NCBI RefSeq assembly: GCF_000003605.2
Contig: NW_003126387.1
Span: 437,091-466,172, forward strand
Origin: Saccoglossus kowalevskii
Taxonomy: Eukaryota; Hemichordata; Enteropneusta; Harrimaniidae
Direction: 5' to 3'
DNA: 29,082 nucleotides
The position numbers and the translations under genes were made by a program. Below the pieces are notes generated by a model. The model did not search any database. It was not told the DNA's origin and saw nothing but the letters and a program-made list of their open reading frames with translations. Of the stretch, positions 20,701-28,500 are shown one piece after another (within the stretch, counting starts at the first letter, position 1; each line of letters starts with the position of its first letter).

Positions 20701-23700
20701 AGGGGATTAACACATGGAATATTTGTATGTACTAGAAGTGGTAGACTGAATTCCGAATCTGAAAGTGTTGGGTTAATGAACATTTTAAAAAGATATGTGG
20801 CTTTTGTGTCAATACACAGGGTTTACAAACATTTTCACTAAGAAAATAACATATAAACGGTGCCGAAGTTTCAGTAACTAGCGATTTTGTTCAAGGTTAG
20901 GACAATCGTGGTTTTATTACATTTTTAAAGGTCATGGTAATCGATTTTAAGTATGTATGAAATATACATGGAGTAAATTGACATACACAATATATGTATT
21001 CACTTATTTCAAATAATCAAATGATAAAAAAATAAATTAATATGCATATTACCTGCACTGACATTCCATCGCGTACTGTGATGTCATAAAAACAATCTTG
21101 GTTGTTTGGGTAATTATTTGGATAATTAGGAGAACTGATTATCCCGGTATCACTATGAAATGTACCACCACAATCTTGTGGTGTCGTCTGTTTATCATAG
21201 TCTGATGTCGTTGAAATATCTGTCGTTGAAATATATATAGGTTGAACCGCATTGAAATAGGCGTGGAATCCACGTTTGGTTACCGTGCTATCTGAATAAA
21301 ATCTCACCATCAAGTCTGGACCAGAGGAGACTATGATGGGCGGAATAGTAGAACCCAAATATGTTCCCATGTGTGCTGATGAAGTTGTTAATCCATCGTA
21401 GATAATCACGCGGTCGCAACACTCTTCTGTGTCAAATTCTGAGAATGTTAACTGCAAAAAATGTTAAAAAACAGTGTTAATATCAGTCATAAACCATTAT
21501 TGCTGTACATGCAACATTTCCATAACATCCAATTTCACTTATTTTAGTATAAAAATAGCTTCTCAATTAAACTAAATACAAGTCGTTCGTTGAACAATCA
21601 TGAAATATTTTAATTCATTGCAGGTACGCAATTTACTTTTTCTGTTGTATTAACTAACCATGTTTAATGTTTCTAAAGTCGCTTTTAAAACATTTTTTCT
21701 CATATGTATTTTTTGCCAATAAATAAATAACTACTAACATTCTTTAAATTTGAAAATGAAACTATTTCTAACTTCGAAACGTTTCCAGTAAATTTCAATT
21801 TCACTTTTTTCATTATGAGACAGAAATAAACAGATCCTGTACTCTCCACAATCTCTCAAAATCAGCTGGATGTATCATTGGAATATATACAAATATATAT
21901 ATATATATATATATATACGACAATTAATAACGAGGTTAGTATCATACTATATAAATTAATCGAAGATATTCACATTACCTGCACTGACATTCCATCGCGT
22001 ACTGTGATGTAATAATAACAATATTGATTGTTTGGGTAATTATTTGGATAATTAGGAGAATTGATTATCCCGGTATCACTATGAAATGTACCACCACAAT
22101 CTTGTGAGGTCGTCTGTTGATCATAGTCGGATGTCGTTGAGATATCTGTCGTTGAAATATATATAGGTTGAACCGCATTGAAATAGGCGTGGAATCCACG
22201 TTTGGTTACCGTGCTATCTGAATAAAATCTCACCATCAAGTCTGGACCAGAGGAGAGTATGATGGGTGGAATAGTAGAACCCGAATATGTTCCCATGTGT
22301 GCTGATGAAGTTGTTAAACCATCGTAGATAATCACGCGGTCGCAACACTCTTCTGTGTCAAATTCTGAGAACGTTAACTACACAAAATGTTAAAAAACAG
22401 TGTTAATATCAGTCATAAACCATTATTGCTGTACATGCAACATTTCCAGAACATCCAATTTCACTTATTTCAGTATAAAAATAGCTTCTCAATTAAACTA
22501 AATACAAGTCGTTCGTTGAACAATCATGAATTCGAAATGCATGTCATTGCTTTTTATAAACATTATATGGCCGTATTTTTGTCAGAAATTTCTATGTGAA
22601 ATATTTTCATCGGTAAGTTTTAATTGTTGAAATTGTTCAAAAATTTGTATGGAAATATATGTCATCATGATTGGCTTCTGGTTATTTGAACAGCTATGTA
22701 TTCTTTTAAAGACAGAATTTGTCGAAAATTTACCAAATTATTTGGTTTCAAAAGAAAATGACGAAATAATACAATTTTATTTCGATTTACTATCGATCAC
22801 CAAAGGTATTTTTCAACATAGAGAAGAGATGACATTCAGAAAGTTATTGTTATTGTAGTTGAAGAAGAATTTAATTTTGTATAGTTTGCCCTGCTTATGA
22901 ACCAATTAGTTGGCATATTTATTTTCTATTGTGATCCCCTATTGAAATGGAAATCTTATGTTTTAAGGAAAACTTGGATTGACAACCCTATATTATCAAG
23001 TATTTTTTTTTATATTTTTATCATTGTACGAACGGCCGATGGCCATAGGTGTTAAATAAATAAATATATATATATACATATATACGTAGATGAAAACACA
23101 TTTCAATTTTGAATAATTTGCCAGAAAAAAACGCGTTTTCGAATTAAACAGTTTTAAAGCTGACATATTTCGCCGTTCATTGACTAAGATTTTATTTGTC
23201 TCACTACTACAATTTCCGTCATGCATTGCTTATCGAGCTCTGCTTCGGGAGCACGCTAAATATAACAACACGGCCAACGTAGAAAGTACGTAATGTGGAA
23301 TGTTCGAAGTGTGTTCGAATGCAGTAGTAACATAAATAAAATAGTGGTTCATTAAATACAACAGACAGAACAGAGTGCACATAATAGTTGTACAAGAAAC
23401 AACAAAAGAGTATATTGTGCATCTCAGACTAGTCTTAATGTAAAATACAGTAAACGGAATATGGATTATATAATTTACTCTTCGATCGTTGAACAAATAA
23501 TCCCGCATGCAATTCGGTGACTTAAGGATGTAGTAGACATAACACGTATGTTATAGTTAGGCTTGATGTTTTCATATAAGAATTGTCCTGAACTATAGTG
23601 AACCATATATTGTATGAAACCTCTTATCTCACACTTCCTGAAATTCTGGGTCATTTTGGATAGAATTTAATGGTTATCACGTGACTGCTAAGTAAACAAA

Positions 23701-26688
23701 CAAAAATGTTATTTTAAAAAAACGAGTACTGCGCGAAACTGAAACTAGTTAGATGAGTAACAAACATCGTAATGTTAACCAACGGATGTCCCATCCAATC
23801 GGGTAACAAGATTTTTGCCCAGCGAGATGCGTTTATTTCATGAGACCAGCTTGAAATGATGGACCACGGTCACTGAATTACACTTAATTTACTTTTAGTT
23901 TATAACGAGATTTTTCGCCAACGATTATTGTTAGGATAAAACGCTCTCACCCGGTTGTTTGACACTTTCGGCAGAACATCCTGTGCAAAATTCAAGCGAA
24001 TGCGATACCCAGGGCACGCAGCGTACTCGATAATGTAGTTCACTAATTAGTCCGTTTTCATTTGGCAGAAACGACAAACGGAAACTCAATCACAATATAA
24101 TCTACGGCATTACTCGGTGATGTTCGGCTATTAGCAATGCAGAATCTGGCAGATATCTTGCGAATATCGTAGTTGTTACATTTATTACAATATTTATTAT
24201 AATTAGTATGTAAAAGGTTTCAAACAAAATTGTACTGACAATCATGGAAAAGCTATATAACTGACTATAGACAATGCGCTTTTATCACATGTTTTGTAGC
24301 ACTAGGTTATATATTTACCTGAACTTGCTTTCCATTGTGTACTGTAATGCGAAACTCACAGTCCTGGTTGTTAGGATAATAGGAAGGGTAGTTAGGTGAT
24401 TTAATTTCACCAGTGAAATAGTTTGGTGTTCTACAATGATTTGGTGGTGTCCAGAATGAGCTGTTGAAGTAAGTCGGCCTTTCTGTTGTTACGGCACGGA
24501 ACACAGCGTAGAAACCTAGGTTCTGTCGTTCAGCGACACCAGAATGAAATACCACTCTCATCTCCGCATGAGGTGATGTCACGTCAGATTGACCATACGT
24601 ACCATGGTACGTCGCCAATAGCAGCCCCGAAGTTCCATCATACACATGGACAAAGTCGACGTCATCATCTACGCTTAGCGTCATAAATGCTAACTACAAT
24701 GAATGCAGACATGGACATAAATTTCTATGGCGCATGAACAATAACAACTATCTTCTGTGAAGTTTGTTTATTTATATTAGTCTAAGAGACAAACCTTCAA
24801 ATACACAATACATGACATGGTATTTCATATTTTGGGTTGAGGCAAGGTGAGTTTTGTGTTGCAATTATTTGTTTAAACGAACTAACCTGTGCTGTATAAA
24901 TAAGTATCAAATTGACAGTATGAATATAAATGGAAAAACAAAAACAAATAATACACACATTTGTCATTCCAATACATACATGAAATAAAAGTTGATTCGA
25001 AGCTCAGGGTGTACCGAAGTTATTCAAATTCGTGAACGTAAAACTAAAATTTACCTGCGCTAACATTCCGTCCGTTACTTTGATGTAATAGAAGCAAACT
25101 TTGTTGTCCGCATAGGGCTCAGGATAATTAGGCGATGTGATGACACCAATGTCAGAGTAGAAACTACCACCACAACCACAACTGCAGGTTGGAACTGACT
25201 CCACAGTTGTTATGTGTGTTGCAGTGGCATTTGTTGATGTGGGCACGTATGTAGTATTTGCTGTTATGGGCATGCGTGTGGCATTTGGTGTTATGAACAC
25301 GTGGGTGGCATTCTCCGTTGCATTTCCTGGTTGCGTCGTATAACGGGGAATTTGTGGTGCATTTCTGGGTCCTGTCGAATTGAAATACATTGCATCAATT
25401 TTTCGAGAAGCACGTATTAATGAAGATCAATAATGTATTGTATTTCAGAAAAGCAGATGATAAAAGTAAACTACATGATATTGTTTTCTTATATTTTGGT
25501 GCCGGCCCATTTGTATCTATCTGATTCGGCGTACTGTCACTTCTAGATCCGATCCACGACGTCTTCCAATAGCTGAAAATCAAACGTCCAACATACAAAG
25601 TGTAGGCTAATTGTGTGTCGTATGTCAAAATGTCTGGATACAGTAAGTTCCTGTTTGTATTTGAACAATCATTTCCCTAAGTTGGTCAAATTAATTCATA
25701 CTTATTATTATTTCATTATGTTGTTGAGCTGTTAAGTCATTGTAAAAAAATTTTGAATGAATGGCGTAGTGACCTTCTGTGACAATAGGAAGAAAAGAGT
25801 GTGACAATTGTGTCAAATGCGAATTCTATAAACTAATGTCTGCTTCTTATTATTATTGTATCAAAAAGAACAACTCTATGTGCAATTATATTTCTGGTTG
25901 GTTTTCTATATATTTTATTATATATATATTTTTATATATTTTTTACCCTTGCAATAGTGAGTCAAAATGTCATTTGTTGAACCAAATTAGTGAAGACATA
26001 GTTCAAAAAGCTGTAAAATGAATTTTAGATCAAACAGATTATATTTTCTGCCGTATGTTGGCGTAGTACTACATATAATATAAATATTTTGACAAAAAAA
26101 GCATAAGTATACGATAGCTATAATCGTGACATCATTAATACGTGACTTCAATACTGACTCTCCGCCACTATTTACAAGGAACTCTACCCCGATAAATCTC
26201 TGTGACCTTCTTTCGAAATCACTGGGTATGGAATTTTCCCCCTTCAGGCCATCCACATTCATAAACACAGAAAGCTTTAAATTGTGTTTTATTTAGATTT
26301 TAGATTGAAAATGAGTATGAGTATTTGTCAATTGTTGGTTGTTTTGATCTTGTGTAGTGTTTATGCATATTTTTGTTTTGTGTTTGTGTACTAACACATT
26401 GTACGTCAAGTAATGTAATAGAATTTATGAAGATAACAAGACGACTTAAAGCGCAGTGGTCGTCGCGCAACGCGTGTTCGAATTTCATGTAAATAAAACA
26501 ATGTATTTTACACGCGTTGTATATGTCGCTATGAGTCCCATATCGAACAGGACGCGGCCCGACGACTGTCGCCCTTTAAAATATTAAAACACTAGGAAAG
26601 GCTCACCTTTATTCTGGCCAGAGACAACACAAGGTATAATCAAATTAACCAGGGTCGTAACTATAATGTATTTCTTGCTTGACTTCAT
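14461..26688 (-). CDS. Six-CUB single-pass transmembrane receptor-like protein, complete, 10 exons
   Basis: I assembled ten exons: 26688-26607, 25371-25055, 24693-24319, 22377-21979, 21451-21053, 20556-20188, 19382-19053, 18960-18699, 15097-14938 and 14701-14461. All have GT..AG borders and compatible phases, and total 2934 nt (977 codons plus TAA). The product has a signal peptide (about residues 1-24), a Thr/Asn-rich stalk (28-90), CUB domains at about 94-201, 220-327, 352-460, 485-588, 608-717 and 719-825, a helix at about 849-868 followed by the basic stop-transfer YKRCKK, and a roughly 105-residue tail. The tail has PPxY motifs PPTY (890-893) and PPMY (935-938). CUB hallmarks recur: CGG, SPNYP, a conserved Cys before the ITV strand, VxVYDG and FxSD. 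PPxY motifs are known ligands of WW domains such as those of Nedd4-family ubiquitin ligases, so regulated endocytosis is a plausible inference. Ligand and function are unknown. Extra exons in the long intron 8, which holds an assembly gap, cannot be excluded. Confidence 0.9.
14897..14922. repeat. CT-rich simple repeat next to exon 9 donor
   Basis: A run of CT and CCCT units on the plus strand (GA-rich on the sense strand of the gene) lies about 15 bp into intron 9, just beyond the GTAAGT donor. Confidence 0.85.
14938..15097 (-). CDS. Exon 9 of six-CUB gene: transmembrane helix and PPTY motif
   Basis: The acceptor TTCTAG|CTCACA (phase 1) and donor ACGCG|GTAAGT (phase 2) bound 160 nt. The exon encodes a hydrophobic stretch of about 20 residues (AIPLVLVLAIVCISLVIIYI), a basic stop-transfer segment YKRCKK and the first PPxY motif, RPPTYE. 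It has the same phase pattern as the transmembrane exon at 138-309. Confidence 0.88.
15718..16341. other. Assembly gap of 624 Ns
   Basis: Unknown bases. Open frames that span it are artefacts. Confidence 0.99.
16775..18063 (+). other. Coding-like fragments of unknown origin in intron 8
   Basis: Several plus-strand open stretches lie close together: 16775-16948 (VQLFALWAWQFGQRPGT), 16912-17220, 17476-17691 and 17841-18063. The last begins MPFELNNAPSTIE, which resembles the MPFGLxNAPxTF motif of LTR-retrotransposon reverse transcriptase, but what follows does not look like RT. They may be pieces of a mobile element partly lost in the gap. I do not recognise the family. Confidence 0.25.
18699..18960 (-). 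CDS. Exon 8 of six-CUB gene: CUB6 second half and juxtamembrane linker
   Basis: The exon enters in phase 0 (TTTACAG|CTATCG) and leaves in phase 1 (CATG|GTGAGT). It encodes LHVYDGSSTSATLMGTF, the end of the last CUB, and a Pro/Thr-rich juxtamembrane stretch. Exon 5 of the left-hand gene has the same role and phases. Confidence 0.88.
19053..19382 (-). CDS. Exon 7 of six-CUB gene: CUB5 second half and CUB6 first half
   Basis: This phase 0/0 exon of 110 codons has acceptor GTTTTAG|TTGGAA and donor ATTCAG|GTAATC. The inter-CUB linker is almost absent: SANFMSANCGG runs straight into the next domain. Exon 4 of the left-hand gene has the same linkerless arrangement, so the two exons are probably orthologous copies from the gene duplication. 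Confidence 0.9.
19383..20187. other. Intron 6 of six-CUB gene, holding a MITE
   Basis: This intron is 805 bp, about half of it the MITE-like element at 19508-19911. The rest is AT-rich and shows nothing recognisable. Confidence 0.6.
19508..19911. mobile_element. MITE-like non-autonomous element
   Basis: Inverted ends AGGGATGTGCCCCTGA (19537-19552) and TCAGGGGCACGTCCCC (19873-19888) pair at 14 of 16 positions. Weaker complementarity extends outwards (GGGACACTTG against CAAGTTCCGG). The interior is non-coding with recurring TTTATACC motifs. I could not fix a target-site duplication. Confidence 0.55.
20188..20556 (-). CDS. Exon 6 of six-CUB gene: CUB4 second half and CUB5 first half
   Basis: This phase 0/0 exon of 123 codons has acceptor CTTACAG|TTGCAG and donor GTGCAG|GTAAAT. 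The CUB4 half is the most diverged: the usual VYDG is VQDD and the next loop is several residues shorter than in exons 4 and 5. CUB5 starts with CGGYF and has SPHYPFKYP. Confidence 0.9.
20557..21052. other. Intron 5 of six-CUB gene
   Basis: This intron is 496 bp and AT-rich, containing the small inverted repeat at 20689-20766. No coding sequence is recognised. Confidence 0.5.
20689..20766. repeat. Short inverted repeat
   Basis: ACTTTCAGATTT at 20689-20700 is mirrored by GAATCTGAAAGT near 20755-20766, leaving a loop of about 54 bp. It could be a degraded miniature element or a chance hairpin. Confidence 0.35.
21032..21604. repeat. Exon duplication unit, left copy (contains exon 5)
   Basis: It covers exon 5, its donor side and about 150 bp of upstream intron, ending at GTTGAACAATCATGAA. 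It matches 21951-22531 almost throughout, including intron sequence. Confidence 0.92.
21053..21451 (-). CDS. Exon 5 of six-CUB gene: CUB3 second half and CUB4 first half
   Basis: This phase 0/0 exon of 133 codons has acceptor TTGCAG|TTAACA and donor GTGCAG|GTAATA. It is the tandem twin of exon 4 and the same length. Differences include SPNYPNNYPNNQDCFYD here against NNQYCYYY in exon 4. Confidence 0.92.
21893..21917. repeat. (AT)n microsatellite
   Basis: A run of alternating AT in intron 4, between the two duplicated exon units. Confidence 0.9.
21951..22531. repeat. Exon duplication unit, right copy (contains exon 4)
   Basis: It is offset from the left copy by 926 bp at the exon 5' ends. Intron matches such as CAGTGTTAATATCAGTCATA show that the event is recent. 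The copies are separated by about 350 bp of unique AT-rich sequence including an (AT)n run. Confidence 0.92.
21979..22377 (-). CDS. Exon 4 of six-CUB gene: CUB2 second half and CUB3 first half
   Basis: This phase 0/0 exon of 133 codons has acceptor GTGTAG|TTAACG and donor GTGCAG|GTAATG. It encodes FDTEECCDRVIIYDG, a Ser/Thr linker, then CGGTF and SPNYPNNYPNNQYC. It is nearly identical to exon 5: about 15 nucleotide and 8 residue differences by my count. Confidence 0.92.
22378..24318. other. Intron 3 of six-CUB gene
   Basis: This intron is 1.9 kb. Its left end (to about 22531) belongs to the duplication unit, and there is a short AT repeat near 23059-23085. Otherwise it is AT-rich and I recognise nothing. 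Confidence 0.5.
24319..24693 (-). CDS. Exon 3 of six-CUB gene: CUB1 second half and CUB2 first half
   Basis: This phase 0/0 exon of 125 codons runs between TTGTAG|TTAGCA and GTTCAG|GTAAAT. The second half of CUB1 shows the acidic run DDDVD and VHVYDG. A short linker leads to CUB2, which begins with a single Cys (NHCRTP) instead of CGG and continues SPNYPSYYPNNQDC. Confidence 0.9.
25055..25371 (-). CDS. Exon 2 of six-CUB gene: glycosylated stalk and first half of CUB1
   Basis: The acceptor TTCGACAG|GA enters in phase 1 and the donor GCGCAG|GTAAAT leaves in phase 0. Residues 28-90 are rich in Thr and Asn and carry sequons at N44, N48, N57, N66 and N75; the last four are exactly nine residues apart. 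Then comes a Cys cluster (CSCGCGG) and the CUB start with SPNYP, ending at the typical half-domain border after the ITV-like strand. Confidence 0.9.
25205..25312 (-). repeat. 27 bp coding minisatellite, four units, in exon 2 of six-CUB gene
   Basis: Residues 48-83 are four nine-residue units, each starting N-A-T or N-T-T followed by six variable residues with frequent Thr, Pro and Val. Each unit carries one N-glycosylation sequon (N48, N57, N66, N75). The DNA shows matching 27 bp periodicity. Confidence 0.85.
25372..26606. other. Intron 1 of six-CUB gene
   Basis: This intron is 1.2 kb and AT-rich. A short A-box/B-box-like stretch near 26450-26485 is too short for a tRNA. No other feature is recognised. 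Intron 2 (24694-25054, 361 bp) is likewise featureless. Confidence 0.5.
26607..26688 (-). CDS. Exon 1 of six-CUB gene: signal peptide
   Basis: The exon starts with ATG at 26688 (purine at -3) and encodes 27 residues plus one base. Lysines at residues 2, 5 and 6 (MKSSKK) precede a hydrophobic core and the likely cleavage region PCVVSG/QNK. It ends AAAG|GTGAGC in phase 1, which fits the phase-1 acceptor at 25371. It is too short to stand out as an open frame; I found it by searching for a matching signal-peptide exon. Confidence 0.85.
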
Positions 26689-26733
26689 TTCTGCATACTG
26701 CGTTATGTATGCATATATCTAAGAACAGCACGC

Positions 26734-26747
26734 AAAATATATATTTT
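26734..26747 (-). promoter_or_regulatory. TATA-like palindrome upstream of the six-CUB start codon
   Basis: The 14-base palindrome AAAATATATATTTT lies about 46 nt before the ATG. It could act as a TATA box with a very short 5' UTR. In AT-rich DNA this can occur by chance. Confidence 0.2.
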
Positions 26748-27580
26748 AGACATCGACCAATTGTGGAAGGAAACATATCACATAGTGTAAGCCTCAAACT
26801 TGCATTCCAACTCTACAAATTTATGAGGTAACCTCCCCTGGCCTGTTATTTGTGGTTACATAGTTGGAGTAACCTTGGGGCTTACTTTATGTTTGGGTCA
26901 GAGTGCCACCGAACTGCTTGTGGTTGATTGGAACGGCGTGCGATGACAAATGATGGGTTTTTATTACACAACTACAGCTAGTGTTTACTGCACATTCTGT
27001 GTATACATTGATTGCGCAAGTCGACAAATAATAAAAACCCGCTTTCAGCATACATTGTATGGTATCTAAGCACATATAATTTATTGTTTCGAGAATATTT
27101 GCTTGTCTTCTAATTTATGGCTATTTGTTGACAAATGGGAGGGGCATAGTATCGTCAGTTCGTATATCTGGTAGTGTATTTAGTCATAGGATACAATTAT
27201 ACTAACATCTAAGCACAAGAACTTGAAAGTGGTCATTATTATAAAGAAACTGCAGAATACGACTATTAGACTTATGAATACTGTCAAACAAATTAGCGTT
27301 TGGCGTCGATTAAATACATTTCACTCACAATGGCCAGTAGCAGCGACGCCATTGTGGCGCACAACACACACGGAAGTTGACACAACACGTCGGTTTCTGA
27401 TAATATATATCGTACATATCAACTCCGGCTATTCAGCGACGTCTGGTAATACACCAGAACAGCAAGATCTAGAAGTTGAATGTTACTCAAAAAATAGTTA
27501 CCGAGCTTTCACTTACCGCAAGGTAATACTTGCACCCGATCTTTTATTTGGTCACGTGATGATAAGTGATAGTTGGCACG

Positions 27581-27708
27581 ACTTCACCTTTGTGAACTCT
27601 TCGAGCGTGACCTGTTGGTGGCACTCTTTGAGCAAAACAGGTACGCATTTAGTGGTTTCGCGAAGCAAAGTCTCACGCGAGAAACTAGAAAGTGATCCCG
27701 TGTGAAGT
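27581..27708. repeat. Local direct duplication, copy 1
   Basis: It shares TTTGTGAACTCT, GCGTGACCTGTTG, CTCTTTGAGCAAAACA, GTACGCATTTAGT and GTTTCGCGAA with 27726-27851, in the same order and orientation, with small indels. Confidence 0.88.
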
Positions 27709-27725
27709 AAATTTAATAACCAATA

Positions 27726-27851
27726 ATTCAACTTTGTGAACTCTCCAAGCGTGACCTGTTGCTGGCTCTCTTTGAGCAAAACAAGTACGCATTTAGTAGT
27801 TTCGCGAACAAAGTGTAACGAGAGAAACTAGAATGTGTTCCTATGTGAAGT
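27726..27851. repeat. Local direct duplication, copy 2
   Basis: The partner of 27581-27708, about 145 bp further on and ending in the same TGTGAAGT. The copies are separated by about 17 bp. Confidence 0.88.
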
Positions 27852-28221
27852 GAATCTGTAGTTTGGATACAGAACAAGTTAAAAATAGTTAATTTGTATT
27901 CACAGATAGGTGTCCGATTGAACAAACTACTATTATAACATTGAATGTACTAGACTGACAATTAGAATGCAAATTACCTAATTAATACGCGGCACAATCT
28001 TTTAATGCATTTGACCATGATAAACATAATGGTCACAAAAGATCCACAAAATCAAAACTCAGATAGAGAGGAATGTTGTACAGTGAATACAAGTTTATGT
28101 GGTTGCCAACGTAAACAGTACAGAAGAATTGGTGTTGATACAAACGCATGGTATAACGAACGTTTACATGTTTATCTAGCAATGCAAGTGTAATGCTTAC
28201 TCGAATAGGTGATTTTAATTT

Positions 28222-28500
28222 GAACGATTTGATTTTGAACTCGAATTTCTTTACATCGAAAGGTCGATCTTTGACAAGGGAATATTGCTTTCGAATACCT
28301 TTACTTCATCGAAATTGCCCATCATCACATGTGTACAGCACGTGATTAAGCATGGAAATATCCCAAAAATACTTTCGCGTTAGTCGAATCCCACGCTATG
28401 TTTGACGCCACTACGACGCTATGACCTTTGTTTGTCCTGTTTTTACGTTCGATTTCACGCATAACGCGTGATTCTCGCAGTGAACGGAAAATGGTCTATT
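28222..28500. repeat. Upstream shared block, right copy
   Basis: This is the partner of 8123-8420, with the identical 91-base core at 28410-28500. It lies about 1.5 kb upstream of the start codon of the six-CUB gene, so both copies have comparable positions relative to paralogous genes. It could be a conserved regulatory region, a gene-conversion tract or two insertions of one dispersed repeat. Confidence 0.9.

Noticed and set aside
22649-22858. 69-codon plus-strand open frame in intron 3
   Set aside because: It is AT-rich with no domain and lies antisense within an intron. It is likely chance.
24486-24686. Plus-strand open frame opposite exon 3
   Set aside because: It is a shadow of the CUB exon on the minus strand, with no independent support.
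26450-26486. tRNA-like A-box (GCGCAGTGGT) and B-box (GTTCGAATTTC)
   Set aside because: The boxes are only about 25 bases apart and no cloverleaf can be drawn. At most this is a tRNA-derived fragment.
138-26688. One single giant nine-CUB gene
   Set aside because: Each half has its own signal-peptide exon and its own transmembrane exon, and the right half has a stop codon and polyadenylation signal, so two genes are the simpler reading.
27223-27705. 160-codon plus-strand open frame, one of the longest in the window
   Set aside because: It has no recognisable domain, reads into a local direct duplication whose second copy is not open in the same way, and shows no splice or start context. It is probably a chance frame.
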